From positions 1 to 64,000 of the forward strand of contig CAMDLR010000007.1 of NCBI GenBank assembly GCA_945901845.1: a stretch of 64,000 nucleotides of DNA. Reading direction: 5' to 3'. The notes beneath the pieces are model-generated. The model searched no databases. It saw nothing but the letters and a program-made list of their open reading frames with translations, and had not been told where the DNA came from. The stretch's first letter is position 1, and every line of letters begins with the position of its first letter. Origin of the DNA: Sediminibacterium ginsengisoli. GTDB lineage: Bacteria > Bacteroidota > Bacteroidia > Chitinophagales > Chitinophagaceae. Positions 38,920 to 47,954 of this stretch are shown here, piece by piece. The position numbers were made by a program, and so were the translations under genes.

Positions 38920-39300
38920 CTATTTTTTAGCCTTTTCTTTTTTAGTACCGTACTTAGAACGAGACTGCTTACGGTCTTTAACACCTGCAGTATCGAGGCT
39001 ACCACGAACAATGTGGTAACGTACACCTGGTAAGTCTTTTACACGACCACCACGGATTAATACGATTGAGTGTTCTTGTAAGTTATGACCTTCACCAGGG
39101 ATGTAGGCAATAACCTCAATTTTATTTGTCAAACGCACTTTCGCTACTTTACGTAGGGCTGAGTTTGGCTTTTTAGGCGTTGTCGTATACACCCTGGTAC
39201 ATACACCACGACGTTGGGGACAAGCATCTAAAGCCCTAGACTTACTTTTAGCCCTGATAATTTCACGACCTTTTCTAACTAATTGCTGTATTGTAGGCAT
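38920..39300 (-). CDS. rpsL: 30S ribosomal protein S12
   Basis: 126 residues. [11 protein letters not shown] start, the [17 protein letters not shown] loop (streptomycin-interaction region, with the usual Lys after TTP) and [16 protein letters not shown] are all intact, so no obvious streptomycin-resistance change at the loop lysines. First gene of the str cluster. Confidence 0.98.
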   Translation of the reverse strand: MPTIQQLVRKGREIIRAKSKSRALDACPQRRGVCTRVYTTTPKKPNSALRKVAKVRLTNKIEVIAYIPGEGHNLQEHSIVLIRGGRVKDLPGVRYHIVRGSLDTAGVKDRKQSRSKYGTKKEKAKK

Positions 39301-39326
39301 TCTAAACCGTTTAAAATTTCGGACGG

Positions 39327-39357
39327 CAAAGGTAATGGCTGGAACTGAAAAATCAAA
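39327..39357 (-). promoter_or_regulatory. Promoter of rpsL-rpsG (TTTG-N19-TACCTTTG)
   Basis: On the minus strand TTTG (39354-39357) and TACCTTTG (39327-39334) are 19 bp apart, an exact match to the Bacteroidota primary sigma consensus (TTTG, 19-20 bp, TAnnTTTG). The ATG of rpsL is 27 bp downstream. This is the clearest promoter in the window. Confidence 0.85.
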
Positions 39358-39446
39358 AAGTTTTAAAAAGAATTCTTAAACTAGACGTAAAATACTGATT
39401 TTCAGTATAAATACGAGGGTCCAAAAGGAGTAAATACTTGATTTAG

Positions 39447-39854
39447 GCGGCAAATAAAACAATCCTACATGACAAATTATTAAACAAGTATCAAAAAATA
39501 ATGGAGGATAGCAGTTATGCTTTTGAAATTGGAACAGATACCACTACGTCTGGAGAACGCCGCTTTGAAATTACGGGACCACCTCCACCACCAAGACAAG
39601 AAGACCCAATTGTAGCAAGCGTCACACCTAATCCCGTGCTGGGCCAACTAGGTATTCGCTTTTCATTTAGAGAGCCGCTTTCATACCAAATATCCATCCA
39701 TAGCATAGATGGAACCCTTCTACTCAACAAAACATTTGCCACTAGCAAAAACGGATTTGTAAGTATAGATGTACTGCAATTAAAAGCCGGCGCATATGTT
39801 GCCGTTATTAAAGCAGGGAAAAACTATTTACTCAAACAGTTTATTAAACTTTAA
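39447..39854 (+). pseudogene. 3' remnant of a T9SS type A cargo gene
   Basis: The first ATG (39501) would give 117 residues, but the reading frame is conserved further upstream: LHDKLLNKYQKIMEDSSYAF spans the ATG and matches the stretch that precedes the sorting domain in large T9SS surface proteins. A TAG at 39444-39446 closes the frame, no start codon lies between it and 39501, and no signal peptide exists. After a proline run (GPPPPP), SVTPNPVLGQLGIRFSF to the end is a normal T9SS sorting domain. Best read as the tail of a lost surface protein. The stop overlaps the convergent ilvE stop by 11 bp. An expressed cytoplasmic stub cannot be excluded. Confidence 0.7.
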
Positions 39855-40908
39855 ACAACCAGTGGTGGGTATCTGGTGCAGTCGCATACCTAACAGCAGT
39901 TAACCTATCTTTTAATTCTTTGGCTACACCCGCCTTATCTGTATCAAAATGCATGCTATACTCTTTATATCGAAGCTCTTTAATTTTTGAGATGGTCGCA
40001 GCGGTACCTGTGCCAAACACTTCATGTAATTCACCTTGCTTTTGTAAAGCAATGAGTTCATCAATCGTGATTTTCACTTCTTGTACATCCATGCCCATTT
40101 CTTTTAAAACGGTGATCGCACTATCTCTTGTTACACCTTCTAAAATGGTACCTTCTGTTAAAGCCGGGGTTAGTACTTTATTTCCAACTACAAAAAACAC
40201 ATTCATGGTACCTACTTCTTGCAAATATTTGTGTTCAAAAGCATCAGTCCATAACACTTGATCGTAACCAGCTTCTTTTGCTTTTTGTGTAGCCAACATA
40301 CTTGCCGCATAATTACCTGCATTTTTTGCAAAGCCAACACCACCCGGAGCAGCCCTGGTGTATGTTTCTTCTACATAAATTTTCATGGGTGTGCTATAAT
40401 AAGGCCCAGTAGGACTTAATAAAATCATGAACTTATAATTGTCCGAAGGTTTTACACCAATAACCGGATCAGTAGCAAACATAAAAGGTCTGATATATAA
40501 AGAATGATCCGCAAGGGCAGGGATCCAACCTCTATCCATATCAATCAGTAAACGCATGCCCTCCATAAATATAGCTTCCGGAACTTCAGGCATACACATA
40601 CGTGCTGCAGAAATATTAAATCTTCTAAAATTATCTTGAGGTCTGAAAATATTTACTTCACCCGCATCACTTTTATAGGCTTTTATACCTTCAAAAATGG
40701 ACTGCCCATAATGGAGCGCAGCCAAAGAAGGATCAAATTGCAGCGGCTGATAAGGTCTAATTACCACATTGGTCCAAACACCATCAATACAGTCTGCTTC
40801 AAACATATGGTCGGTAAAAACACGGCCAAAAGGAATATTTTCTAGCGACGTATTTGCTAACCTACTGTGCTGAACTTTTTCAATCTTTACGTCAAGTGCT
40901 GCTGCCAT
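39844..40908 (-). CDS. ilvE: Branched-chain amino acid aminotransferase
   Basis: About 354 residues, fold-type IV PLP enzyme that makes or degrades Leu, Ile and Val. Recognisable are LHYGQSIFEGIKAYK, the PLP/phosphate-binding EVGTMNVFFV, and the C-terminal EVFGTGTAATISKI, typical of class II BCATs. ATG at 40908 (MAAALDVKIEK) is chosen; an upstream reading to 40935 adds unconserved residues. It is monocistronic here and convergent with the T9SS remnant. Confidence 0.94.
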   Translation of the reverse strand: MAAALDVKIEKVQHSRLANTSLENIPFGRVFTDHMFEADCIDGVWTNVVIRPYQPLQFDPSLAALHYGQSIFEGIKAYKSDAGEVNIFRPQDNFRRFNISAARMCMPEVPEAIFMEGMRLLIDMDRGWIPALADHSLYIRPFMFATDPVIGVKPSDNYKFMILLSPTGPYYSTPMKIYVEETYTRAAPGGVGFAKNAGNYAASMLATQKAKEAGYDQVLWTDAFEHKYLQEVGTMNVFFVVGNKVLTPALTEGTILEGVTRDSAITVLKEMGMDVQEVKITIDELIALQKQGELHEVFGTGTAATISKIKELRYKEYSMHFDTDKAGVAKELKDRLTAVRYATAPDTHHWLFKV

Positions 40909-40976
40909 AGTTTTATATTTGGTGCAAAGAAACAAAAAAAAAGAAAACTAACAATCGTTAATATTGTAAAATAGCC

Positions 40977-41528
40977 ATGAATTCTGAAAATAATTTGCTT
41001 CCACCCTTTGTTATTGCCTCTTTATACAAAAATGAGCTTGTTTTAATTGATACCCAAAAGAAAAGTAACGAGGATAAACCTACAAAGAATGAGGCTGTTG
41101 CAACTGCACCCCAGCAAATACAAAAGCCCATCAACTATCTTGGCGACAACCAAAAAAAGGTAACCATTTTACTACAAGACACCACAGCTGTTCACGTGGC
41201 AGATGAATCTTTGCAATTTTTAACAGCCATACTTGCTGCTTGCAAACTAAACATGGGCGATGTGGCCATTGTTAATACTGTACATCAACCGGTACAATAC
41301 ACGCAGATAAAAACAGCATTAAAACCGTCTACTATTATTTTATTTGATATCAATGCGGCAGCTATAGCGCTACCTTTTGAAGTTCCTCAATATCAGGTGC
41401 AACAATATGACAACTGCACGCTTCTTTTTTCTGCACCATTACAGTCAATGCTCGAAAAAACGGATACGGCAAAATTAGAAAAAGGAAAACTTTGGAATGC
41501 ACTAAAAAAAACATTTAACATCCAGTAG
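40977..41528 (+). CDS. Unknown protein with possible HolD/UDG-like fold, upstream of rdgB
   Basis: 183 residues, not recognised with certainty. The N-terminal PPFVIASLYKNELVLID is followed by a charged, Gln/Pro-rich linker (about 27-50). A compact domain follows, with YLGDNQKKVTILLQD, then SLQFLTAILAACKLNMGDVAIVN, strand TIILFD and a Lys-rich C-terminus (WNALKKTFNIQ). The strand, then 'FLxxILxAxxLxxxDVxIxN', pattern recalls DNA polymerase III psi (HolD) and the related uracil-DNA glycosylase fold; this is a weak resemblance. It lacks a signal peptide. It starts 68 bp from the divergent ilvE start and lies 3 bp before rdgB, so it is very likely co-transcribed with that gene. Confidence 0.75.
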   Translation: MNSENNLLPPFVIASLYKNELVLIDTQKKSNEDKPTKNEAVATAPQQIQKPINYLGDNQKKVTILLQDTTAVHVADESLQFLTAILAACKLNMGDVAIVNTVHQPVQYTQIKTALKPSTIILFDINAAAIALPFEVPQYQVQQYDNCTLLFSAPLQSMLEKTDTAKLEKGKLWNALKKTFNIQ

Positions 41529-41531
41529 TAC

Positions 41532-42113
41532 ATGAAAATTATTTTTGCAACCAATAATAAAAATAAGGTAGAGGAAATCAAACACCTCAGCCATAAAAAT
41601 TTTCAAATTTTAACTTTGCAAGAGGCTGGCATTGACATTGATATTCCAGAACCACACGACACTTTAGAAGCCAATGCAACCGAAAAATCTTCTACCATTT
41701 ATACAATCACAAACGAAGCTGTATTTAGCGAAGATACAGGACTGGAAGTTGATGCACTTGGCGGCGCACCCGGTGTAAAGTCGGCGAGGTATGCTGGTGA
41801 AGGAAGGAATATGCAAGACAATATTGATAAACTATTACAAGAACTAAAAGATAAACCAACAAGAGCTGCTCAATTTAGAACAGTCGTTTCACTGATTATT
41901 GCAGGAAAAGAATACCAGTTTCAAGGTATTTGCAAAGGCCATATAACAAATGAAATGGACGGAACAAATGGATTTGGCTATGATCCCGTTTTTATTCCAG
42001 AAGGCAGTAATACAACATTTGCAAACATGGATATTGCAGAAAAAAATAAATTTAGCCACAGAAAAAAAGCAGTACAACAACTCATCGATTTCTTAAACGA
42101 ATACCAAGCCTAG
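41532..42113 (+). CDS. rdgB: RdgB/HAM1 non-canonical purine NTP pyrophosphatase
   Basis: 193 residues. It hydrolyses dITP and XTP to monophosphates so that they are not built into DNA. The N-terminal IIFATNNKNKVEEIKHL, the FSEDTGLEVDALGGAPGVKSARYAG core with its catalytic Asp, and GTNGFGYDPVFIPEG with FSHRKKA near the end are all family signatures. It follows the unknown gene by 3 bp and precedes the GH3 gene by 2 bp. Confidence 0.96.
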   Translation: MKIIFATNNKNKVEEIKHLSHKNFQILTLQEAGIDIDIPEPHDTLEANATEKSSTIYTITNEAVFSEDTGLEVDALGGAPGVKSARYAGEGRNMQDNIDKLLQELKDKPTRAAQFRTVVSLIIAGKEYQFQGICKGHITNEMDGTNGFGYDPVFIPEGSNTTFANMDIAEKNKFSHRKKAVQQLIDFLNEYQA

Positions 42114-42115
42114 AT

Positions 42116-44818
42116 ATGAACACAGAAACCATAGCTTCCCGAAAAATTTTTACGATAATCGCATGGGTGATTTTAATACAATTCATTGCTACATCAACTA
42201 TTGTTGCACAAACAATTCCTCTGTATAAAAACAGCAGAGCGCCTATCAATGAAAGAGTGAAGGACCTTCTGGGCAGAATGACCCCCACCGAAAAGTTTTG
42301 GCAACTATTTATGATCCCTGGCGATATCAAACCTGGAGAAGGTTATAAATACAAAGATGGCCTATTTGGATTTCAGGTAAGTGCCGCATCTGCAGGCGCA
42401 GAAGGTGCACAACAAATGCTTCAATACAATGCATCAGAAACTGCTGTAAGCCTGGCCAAAAAAGTGAATGCAATACAAGCATTTTTCATGGACAGCACCA
42501 GACTTGGCATTCCCATGCTACCCTTTGACGAGGCCCTACACGGGCTGGTAAGAGAGGGCTCTACGATATTCCCGCAAAGCATTGGGCTAGCTGCTACATT
42601 TAATCCGAGCACCATGGAAGCAGTAGCTGGCGCGATTGCAAAAGAATCAAAAATCAGAGGCATCCGACAAATACTATCGCCGGTTATTAATATTGCTACG
42701 GACGTTAGATGGGGACGCACCGAAGAAACCTACGGAGAAGACCCTTTTTTAAGCAGCAAAATGGGTGTTGCATATATGAAAACTTTAGAAGACGAAAATA
42801 TTATTGCTACCCCAAAACATTTTGTTGCCAATGTTGGTGATGGTGGTAGAGACAGCTACCCTATTGATATGAACGAAAGGTATTTATCTGAAATTCATTA
42901 TCCTCCTTTTAAAGATGCGGTACAAAAAGCAGGTGCTAGATCCATCATGACATCTTACAACTCAGTAAATGGAAGTCCTGCAACTGCTAACAATTATTTA
43001 TTAAATGATCTACTCAAAAAGCAGTGGGGTTTTAATGGATTTGTAATATCCGATGCTGGCGCCGTAGGCGGCGCCAATGTTTTACATTACACAGCAAAAG
43101 ATTACCCAGATGCAGGAAGAAACGCCGTCAACAATGGACTTGATGTTTTATTCCAAACAGCACAAGAACATTATAAACTATTTATTCCACCATTCTTAAA
43201 CGGCGAAGTAAATCAGGCGCGATTAGACGACGCCGTTAGTCGCGTTTTAAGGGCAAAATTTGAACTAGGTTTATTTGAAACACCCTACCTGGATATCAAA
43301 GCTACAGAAACAGCAAATTTTGAAACAGCACATAAAAAAATCGCATACCAAGCAGCACTAGAGTCCATTGTTTTATTACAAAACAAAAATGGATTATTGC
43401 CAATTTCAGATGCGGTGGAAAGCATCGCCCTCATTGGCACCGATGCAACAGAAGCAAGACTTGGCGGATATAGTGGACCCGGTACTAAAAAAGTAAGCAT
43501 CTTAGATGGTATGCTTTTAAAATATGGCGCCAAAAAAATTATTACCGCAGCTGGCCCTGGCAGGAGCAATAAAAACTGGAACATTATACCTAGTAAATAT
43601 TTATGGACTACACAAAACAATCAAAATATTGAAGGACTTGCTGCAGAATATTTTAATGGCATTGAATTTGGGAACAATCCTACACTAAAACGAATTGACA
43701 AAAACATTAATTTTCATTGGACTATTTCTACACCTGACCCATCAATAACGCCAGAATTTTTTTGTGCAAGATGGACAGGTAATATCAAAGCACCTCAAAC
43801 GGGAAACTACAAAATTGGAATTGAAGGTAACGATGGCTATAAATTATACATCAACAATCAACTCATCATTAACAATTGGGACAAGCAAAGCTTTCATACC
43901 AACCTAGTTGATTATAATTTTACAGCAGGAAATAGTTATCCAATTCGAGTTGAGTTTAAAGAGCCAAACGGAAATGCAACAATCAAATTGATTTGGAATA
44001 TTGATATTGCAAATACAACAGAAGAAAAAATTAATGAAGCCGTTGCTGCAGCAAAAAAATCAAAAGTGGCAGTTGTAGTTGTAGGACTAGAAGAAGGCGA
44101 ATTTAGAGATAGAGCCTCCTTACAATTACCAGGCGAACAAGAACAACTTATTCAAAAAGTAGCAGCTACAGGAACACCAACTGTTGTTGTTATTGTAGGT
44201 GGAAGTGCTGTTACCATGGGTAACTGGATAGACAAAGTAAGCAGTATTGTAGATGTTTGGTACCCTGGTGAAGAAGGCGGATATGCAGTAACAGCAGTAC
44301 TTTCAGGCAAATACAACCCGGGCGCAAAGCTCCCTATTACATTCCCAGTAAGTGAGGCCCAACTCCCACTGGTTTACAACCACAAACCAACAGGTCGTGG
44401 CGATGATTATGAAAATCTTACTGGTCTTCCCTTATTTCCTTTTGGATATGGGCTTAGCTATACCACATTTGAATACAGCAATTTGACAATTGAAAACCCG
44501 ATCGCAAAAAAGGGAGATAAAATTAATGTTTCCTTTGTTGTAACAAATACAGGCAAACGTGCTGGTGACGAAGTAGCTCAATTATACCTTAGAGATCAAA
44601 TAGCGTCGGTGGCAAGACCTGTTCAAGCATTAAAAGGATTTGAAAGAATTCATTTACAACCAGGCGCATCTAAAACAATTACGTTAACACTTCTTGCCGA
44701 AGACTTTGAAATGCTCAATGAAAAAATGGAAACCGTTATTGAGCCAGGAGATTTCACTATCATGATAGGCAGCTCATCTAGAGATATTAGGCTTAAAAAA
44801 GCAGTGACGCTTCAATAA
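42116..44818 (+). CDS. Secreted GH3 beta-glycosidase with PA14 insert
   Basis: 900 residues. A signal peptide (about 1-31, ending TIVAQ) is followed by the GH3 TIM-barrel domain. The nucleophile is Asp 313 in GFVISDAGAVGG, and KHFVANVGDGGRDSYPIDMNERYL and RWGRTEETYGEDP carry subsite -1 residues. A PA14 carbohydrate-binding domain (about 500-632) is inserted in the second alpha/beta domain, whose remainder includes VGLEEGEFRDRASLQLPGEQE. A fibronectin III-like domain (about 790-890) ends the protein. Likely a periplasmic or surface beta-glucosidase or beta-xylosidase; specificity is unknown. It begins 2 bp after rdgB, with no SusC/D pair nearby. Confidence 0.93.
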   Translation: MNTETIASRKIFTIIAWVILIQFIATSTIVAQTIPLYKNSRAPINERVKDLLGRMTPTEKFWQLFMIPGDIKPGEGYKYKDGLFGFQVSAASAGAEGAQQMLQYNASETAVSLAKKVNAIQAFFMDSTRLGIPMLPFDEALHGLVREGSTIFPQSIGLAATFNPSTMEAVAGAIAKESKIRGIRQILSPVINIATDVRWGRTEETYGEDPFLSSKMGVAYMKTLEDENIIATPKHFVANVGDGGRDSYPIDMNERYLSEIHYPPFKDAVQKAGARSIMTSYNSVNGSPATANNYLLNDLLKKQWGFNGFVISDAGAVGGANVLHYTAKDYPDAGRNAVNNGLDVLFQTAQEHYKLFIPPFLNGEVNQARLDDAVSRVLRAKFELGLFETPYLDIKATETANFETAHKKIAYQAALESIVLLQNKNGLLPISDAVESIALIGTDATEARLGGYSGPGTKKVSILDGMLLKYGAKKIITAAGPGRSNKNWNIIPSKYLWTTQNNQNIEGLAAEYFNGIEFGNNPTLKRIDKNINFHWTISTPDPSITPEFFCARWTGNIKAPQTGNYKIGIEGNDGYKLYINNQLIINNWDKQSFHTNLVDYNFTAGNSYPIRVEFKEPNGNATIKLIWNIDIANTTEEKINEAVAAAKKSKVAVVVVGLEEGEFRDRASLQLPGEQEQLIQKVAATGTPTVVVIVGGSAVTMGNWIDKVSSIVDVWYPGEEGGYAVTAVLSGKYNPGAKLPITFPVSEAQLPLVYNHKPTGRGDDYENLTGLPLFPFGYGLSYTTFEYSNLTIENPIAKKGDKINVSFVVTNTGKRAGDEVAQLYLRDQIASVARPVQALKGFERIHLQPGASKTITLTLLAEDFEMLNEKMETVIEPGDFTIMIGSSSRDIRLKKAVTLQ

Positions 44819-44820
44819 TA

Positions 44821-45552
44821 TCAACTGTTCCAAATACGCCAAGACTGTTCAGCCTGTTCAACAAACATTTGTTGCCCATTTTGAATGGTGGCACCCATTT
44901 GCTTGCCTTTCGTCAAAAATGTTGACGCTGCAGGGTTATAGGTCAAATCGAACAAATGATGTTCAGGTGTCAGTAAATCATAAGGGATAGCCGGACAATC
45001 TTCAATATTTGGAAACATGCCAAGTGGTGTGGTATTAATGATAAGGGTATGTGACGCCATAACAGACGCATCTAAATCATTATAGCTAAACTGCCCAATC
45101 GTTGCAGTTCGGGATACATAACTAAATTCAATCCCAAGTTTTTGCAGTACATATACAATGGCCAGCGCCGCACCACCTGTTCCTAAAACCAATGCTCTAT
45201 TGTGGCTTGGTTTTAAAAAAGGTATTAAAGAATTTTCAAAACCAATAACATCTGTGTTATAGCCGATAAGTTTACCTGATTCTATTTTAACACAATTACA
45301 TGCACCTACTTCTTCAACAGCTTTAGAACGCTCTGTTAAAAAAGCAAGCACCTCTTTTTTATAGGGTATGGTAATATTAAACCCACGCAAATCTTGGTGC
45401 GAATTTAAAATTTCGTGTAAATCAGCAATAGAAGGCATTGAAAATCTTTCATAAACACAATCCTCAATTCCTTCTTCAATAAATTTTTGGGTAAAATATT
45501 GCTCGGACAATGAATGCGTTAAGGGATAACCAATGAGTCCATAACGTTTCAT
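44821..45552 (-). CDS. aroE: Shikimate dehydrogenase
   Basis: 243 residues. It reduces 3-dehydroshikimate with NADPH. The shikimate-binding N-terminus YGLIGYPLTHSLSEQYF, the catalytic Lys in FNITIPYK, the Asp in GYNTDVIGF and the nucleotide loop LGTGGAALAIVYVL are present. It is slightly shorter than the E. coli enzyme (272), as is common in Bacteroidota. It lies 6 bp after comA on the same strand and its 3' end meets the GH3 stop. Confidence 0.93.
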   Translation of the reverse strand: MKRYGLIGYPLTHSLSEQYFTQKFIEEGIEDCVYERFSMPSIADLHEILNSHQDLRGFNITIPYKKEVLAFLTERSKAVEEVGACNCVKIESGKLIGYNTDVIGFENSLIPFLKPSHNRALVLGTGGAALAIVYVLQKLGIEFSYVSRTATIGQFSYNDLDASVMASHTLIINTTPLGMFPNIEDCPAIPYDLLTPEHHLFDLTYNPAASTFLTKGKQMGATIQNGQQMFVEQAEQSWRIWNS

Positions 45553-45558
45553 AAATAA

Positions 45559-46320
45559 TTACTTATTTAAGTATAATTCAAAGGTATCACCTCTTAATCC
45601 AACGCGCATAGCTTCAAGTGCAATAATCTCATGAGGCGGAATATTACCTAGGTTTACATTGCAACCAATGAGTTCTAAGAAGTAGAGTTGCTGTGCTTTT
45701 TGCGGCGCTTCCCAAATTATTTTTTCGGCAGGAATTTGCGTTAAAATTTCTTGAACGAGTCCTTCACGTACTTCTCCACTGCCTCTATAAATACCCACAT
45801 TGCCCGCTTCGCGCGCCTCCGCAATAACATAGGTTGCACCAGCCTCTAACTCAGCACGCATGAGTTCGATCCATTTGTAGGGTGGAATAATATGCGCAGC
45901 ATCTTTGCTGCCTACTTCACTTAAAATGGTAAAGTGTTTTGCTAATTTTTCGATGTATCCGCATTTTTCGGTGTGCGGAATACTAATCGATCCATCACTA
46001 ACTTCCATGTATGTAATCCCATAATCTTTACATATACTAACGTAATCATCAAATTGCCCTCGTACTAAAAATGCCTCAAATAAAGTGCCTCCAAAATAAA
46101 GCGGAATATTATAAGACTGATAGGCTTCTATTTTTTGCTTGAGATTTGGAGTAACAAAAGAAGTTCCAAATCCTAACTTAATCACATCAGAATGCGGGGC
46201 ACCAACGCTCATGAAATTATGTACTTCGTTTATGCTTAACCCCTTGTCCATGATCATGGTTAATCCTGAAGTTCTTGGCTGTGTGGTACGTTCTGGAATT
46301 TGTGATAAGTTAAAATTCAT
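45559..46320 (-). CDS. comA: Phosphosulfolactate synthase (ComA family)
   Basis: 253 residues. The family adds sulfite to phosphoenolpyruvate to give (2R)-phospho-3-sulfolactate, known from coenzyme M synthesis. Characteristic segments are PRTSGLTMIMDKGLS, DVIKLGFGTSFV, LYFGGTLFEAF, YMEVSDGSISIP and VIAEAREAGNVGIYR, covering the barrel strands. comB and comC are absent from this window. It is coupled with aroE and lies after a TPR gene, an order I recall from other Chitinophagaceae. Its role in a non-methanogen is unsettled; sulfonate or sulfonolipid supply is one possibility. Confidence 0.88.
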   Translation of the reverse strand: MNFNLSQIPERTTQPRTSGLTMIMDKGLSINEVHNFMSVGAPHSDVIKLGFGTSFVTPNLKQKIEAYQSYNIPLYFGGTLFEAFLVRGQFDDYVSICKDYGITYMEVSDGSISIPHTEKCGYIEKLAKHFTILSEVGSKDAAHIIPPYKWIELMRAELEAGATYVIAEAREAGNVGIYRGSGEVREGLVQEILTQIPAEKIIWEAPQKAQQLYFLELIGCNVNLGNIPPHEIIALEAMRVGLRGDTFELYLNK

Positions 46321-46398
46321 AGTTCCGATTTTTACTGAAATGCAAAAATAAGTTAAACAAATGACTTTTTTAAGCTGATTCTAGGGACCACATGCATA

Positions 46399-47820
46399 CT
46401 ATATCTTCCTTCGACGCTTAAACCTTGCAATAACGTCTACCACCTGAGAATTTTGAAGAATAGAGGGTCTAACGTCAATGAATTTTTTTAATAGCTTAGG
46501 GCTGGCTGCCATGGCCTGCTCAAGTAAAATTAAGCCCTCCTTTGATTTGCCAATGATAAATAAGATGGCACTCTGGTAAAATAAAAATATAGGCTTATAA
46601 TCGGTAGCGACAAGTGCATTATTACTTTGCAAAAAGGCTTCATCAAAATATTCTGCAGCAAGTAAGCAATTGATTAACGCCTCCCACCCCGAAACATTTT
46701 TAGGCTTATGCTTAACAACAACGCCAAAATAATGCACCGCTTCTTTAAATTGGCCAAGGTTCAATTTGCATTCTCCCATAGCCAAATTGTATTCTGTAAT
46801 GGCACGGTGCATGCGCATTGCATTTTCAAGTTGTTTAATAGCCGGCTGCCACTGCTTTTCTAACATGTATGTGGTAGCAATTTTATAATACAACTTACTG
46901 TCATCAGGATTTAGATGTACTGCTTTTTTGTAATAAAATCTTGCCTGCGCTATTTTTCCCATTTTATGATAACAATGTCCAATAGCCTCATAAATCACAT
47001 CTTCAGGTCGTGTGAGTGATACTACTTTTTCAAGCACTTCAACAGCTTCTTTATATTTACGAAGGCGCAAATACGCATCGCCCATATTTCGGTATGCGTA
47101 GTCAAATTTATCGTCAATTGCTACAGCATATTGATAGGCATCAATTGATTTTTCGTAGAGTTTTAAACCTTGATAAGCAGCAGCCAAATTAAACCAAGCA
47201 AGTTCACTATAAGGTAGTTGATCAATTATTTTTTGATGCAGCTTAATACTTTCTTCATTACGCCCTGTATAGTCGGTCCAAAAACAAATTTTATACAACG
47301 CTTCTTCATTGGCTGGCTCTTGTTCTAAAATCAGCACTAAACAATCAAATACTTTTTCAAAAGATTCATAATCGTCGTAAACATCCGCTAGTTCAAAAAG
47401 TAAATCCACTTTTTCATCCCCTTCAAATTTGTACATAGCAGCTTCCAAAAGTTCGGCAGCTTTTTCTGGTTGATCGAGGGCCAAATAGGCATCCGTTTTT
47501 AAAATATAAAGGTCAATATCTGAATTATCGAAGAGTTCGGATGTTTCAAGAATGTCAAGTGCTTCGAGATAACGTTTATCAACAATCAATAAATCGGCCT
47601 TTTTAATCATGAGTGCCGAGGCAAAAGGAAATTGAGACAATCCAATTTCAACGGCTTCTAGCGCCTCTTTTACATCGTCTTTTTCGTCGAAATAGTCGAT
47701 TATGCGTAAAAATGAGTCTTCTTCTAGAAATCGGTGCTGGCGGCCAAGTTTAAGATTACGGTACTGCTGGAGCAGTTCTTTGAGTGATTCCCGGTCTTCT
47801 TGGTATCTGTTTTGGCTCAT
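46399..47820 (-). CDS. Tetratricopeptide repeat protein
   Basis: 473 residues with no signal peptide or membrane segment, so probably cytoplasmic. At least ten TPR-like helical pairs run through it; the clearest are SELAWFNLAAAYQGLKLYEKSIDAY, YAYRNMGDAYLRLRKYKEAVEVL, IYEAIGHCYHKMGKIAQARFYY and KLYYKIATTYMLEKQWQPAIKQL. The N-terminus has a charged helix (KELLQQYRNLKLGRQHRFLEE). It is likely a protein-protein interaction scaffold; partners are unknown. Upstream of comA-aroE on the same strand. Confidence 0.88.
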   Translation of the reverse strand: MSQNRYQEDRESLKELLQQYRNLKLGRQHRFLEEDSFLRIIDYFDEKDDVKEALEAVEIGLSQFPFASALMIKKADLLIVDKRYLEALDILETSELFDNSDIDLYILKTDAYLALDQPEKAAELLEAAMYKFEGDEKVDLLFELADVYDDYESFEKVFDCLVLILEQEPANEEALYKICFWTDYTGRNEESIKLHQKIIDQLPYSELAWFNLAAAYQGLKLYEKSIDAYQYAVAIDDKFDYAYRNMGDAYLRLRKYKEAVEVLEKVVSLTRPEDVIYEAIGHCYHKMGKIAQARFYYKKAVHLNPDDSKLYYKIATTYMLEKQWQPAIKQLENAMRMHRAITEYNLAMGECKLNLGQFKEAVHYFGVVVKHKPKNVSGWEALINCLLAAEYFDEAFLQSNNALVATDYKPIFLFYQSAILFIIGKSKEGLILLEQAMAASPKLLKKFIDVRPSILQNSQVVDVIARFKRRRKI

Positions 47821-47918
47821 TTTTGAAAGGAATTAACCTAAAATAGACCAAAAATCAAGGTTTTCCAACAATCTACACAACAATTTATAAACATATCTGG
47901 TGAATTAACGATTTGATA

Positions 47919-47949
47919 ATTGTGAAACAATTAAGATTCCATACCTTTG
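47919..47949 (+). promoter_or_regulatory. Promoter with very short leader
   Basis: ATTG (47919-47922) and TACCTTTG (47942-47949) are 19 bp apart, one mismatch from the Bacteroidota consensus. The ATG of the next gene is only 5 bp after the -7 box, so the transcript would start at or next to the start codon. Confidence 0.7.
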
Positions 47950-47954
47950 TAACA

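Noticed and set aside
36086-39300. Absence of tuf next to fusA
   Set aside because: In Bacteroidota tuf commonly lies with the secE-nusG-rpl-rpoBC cluster, so this is not remarkable.
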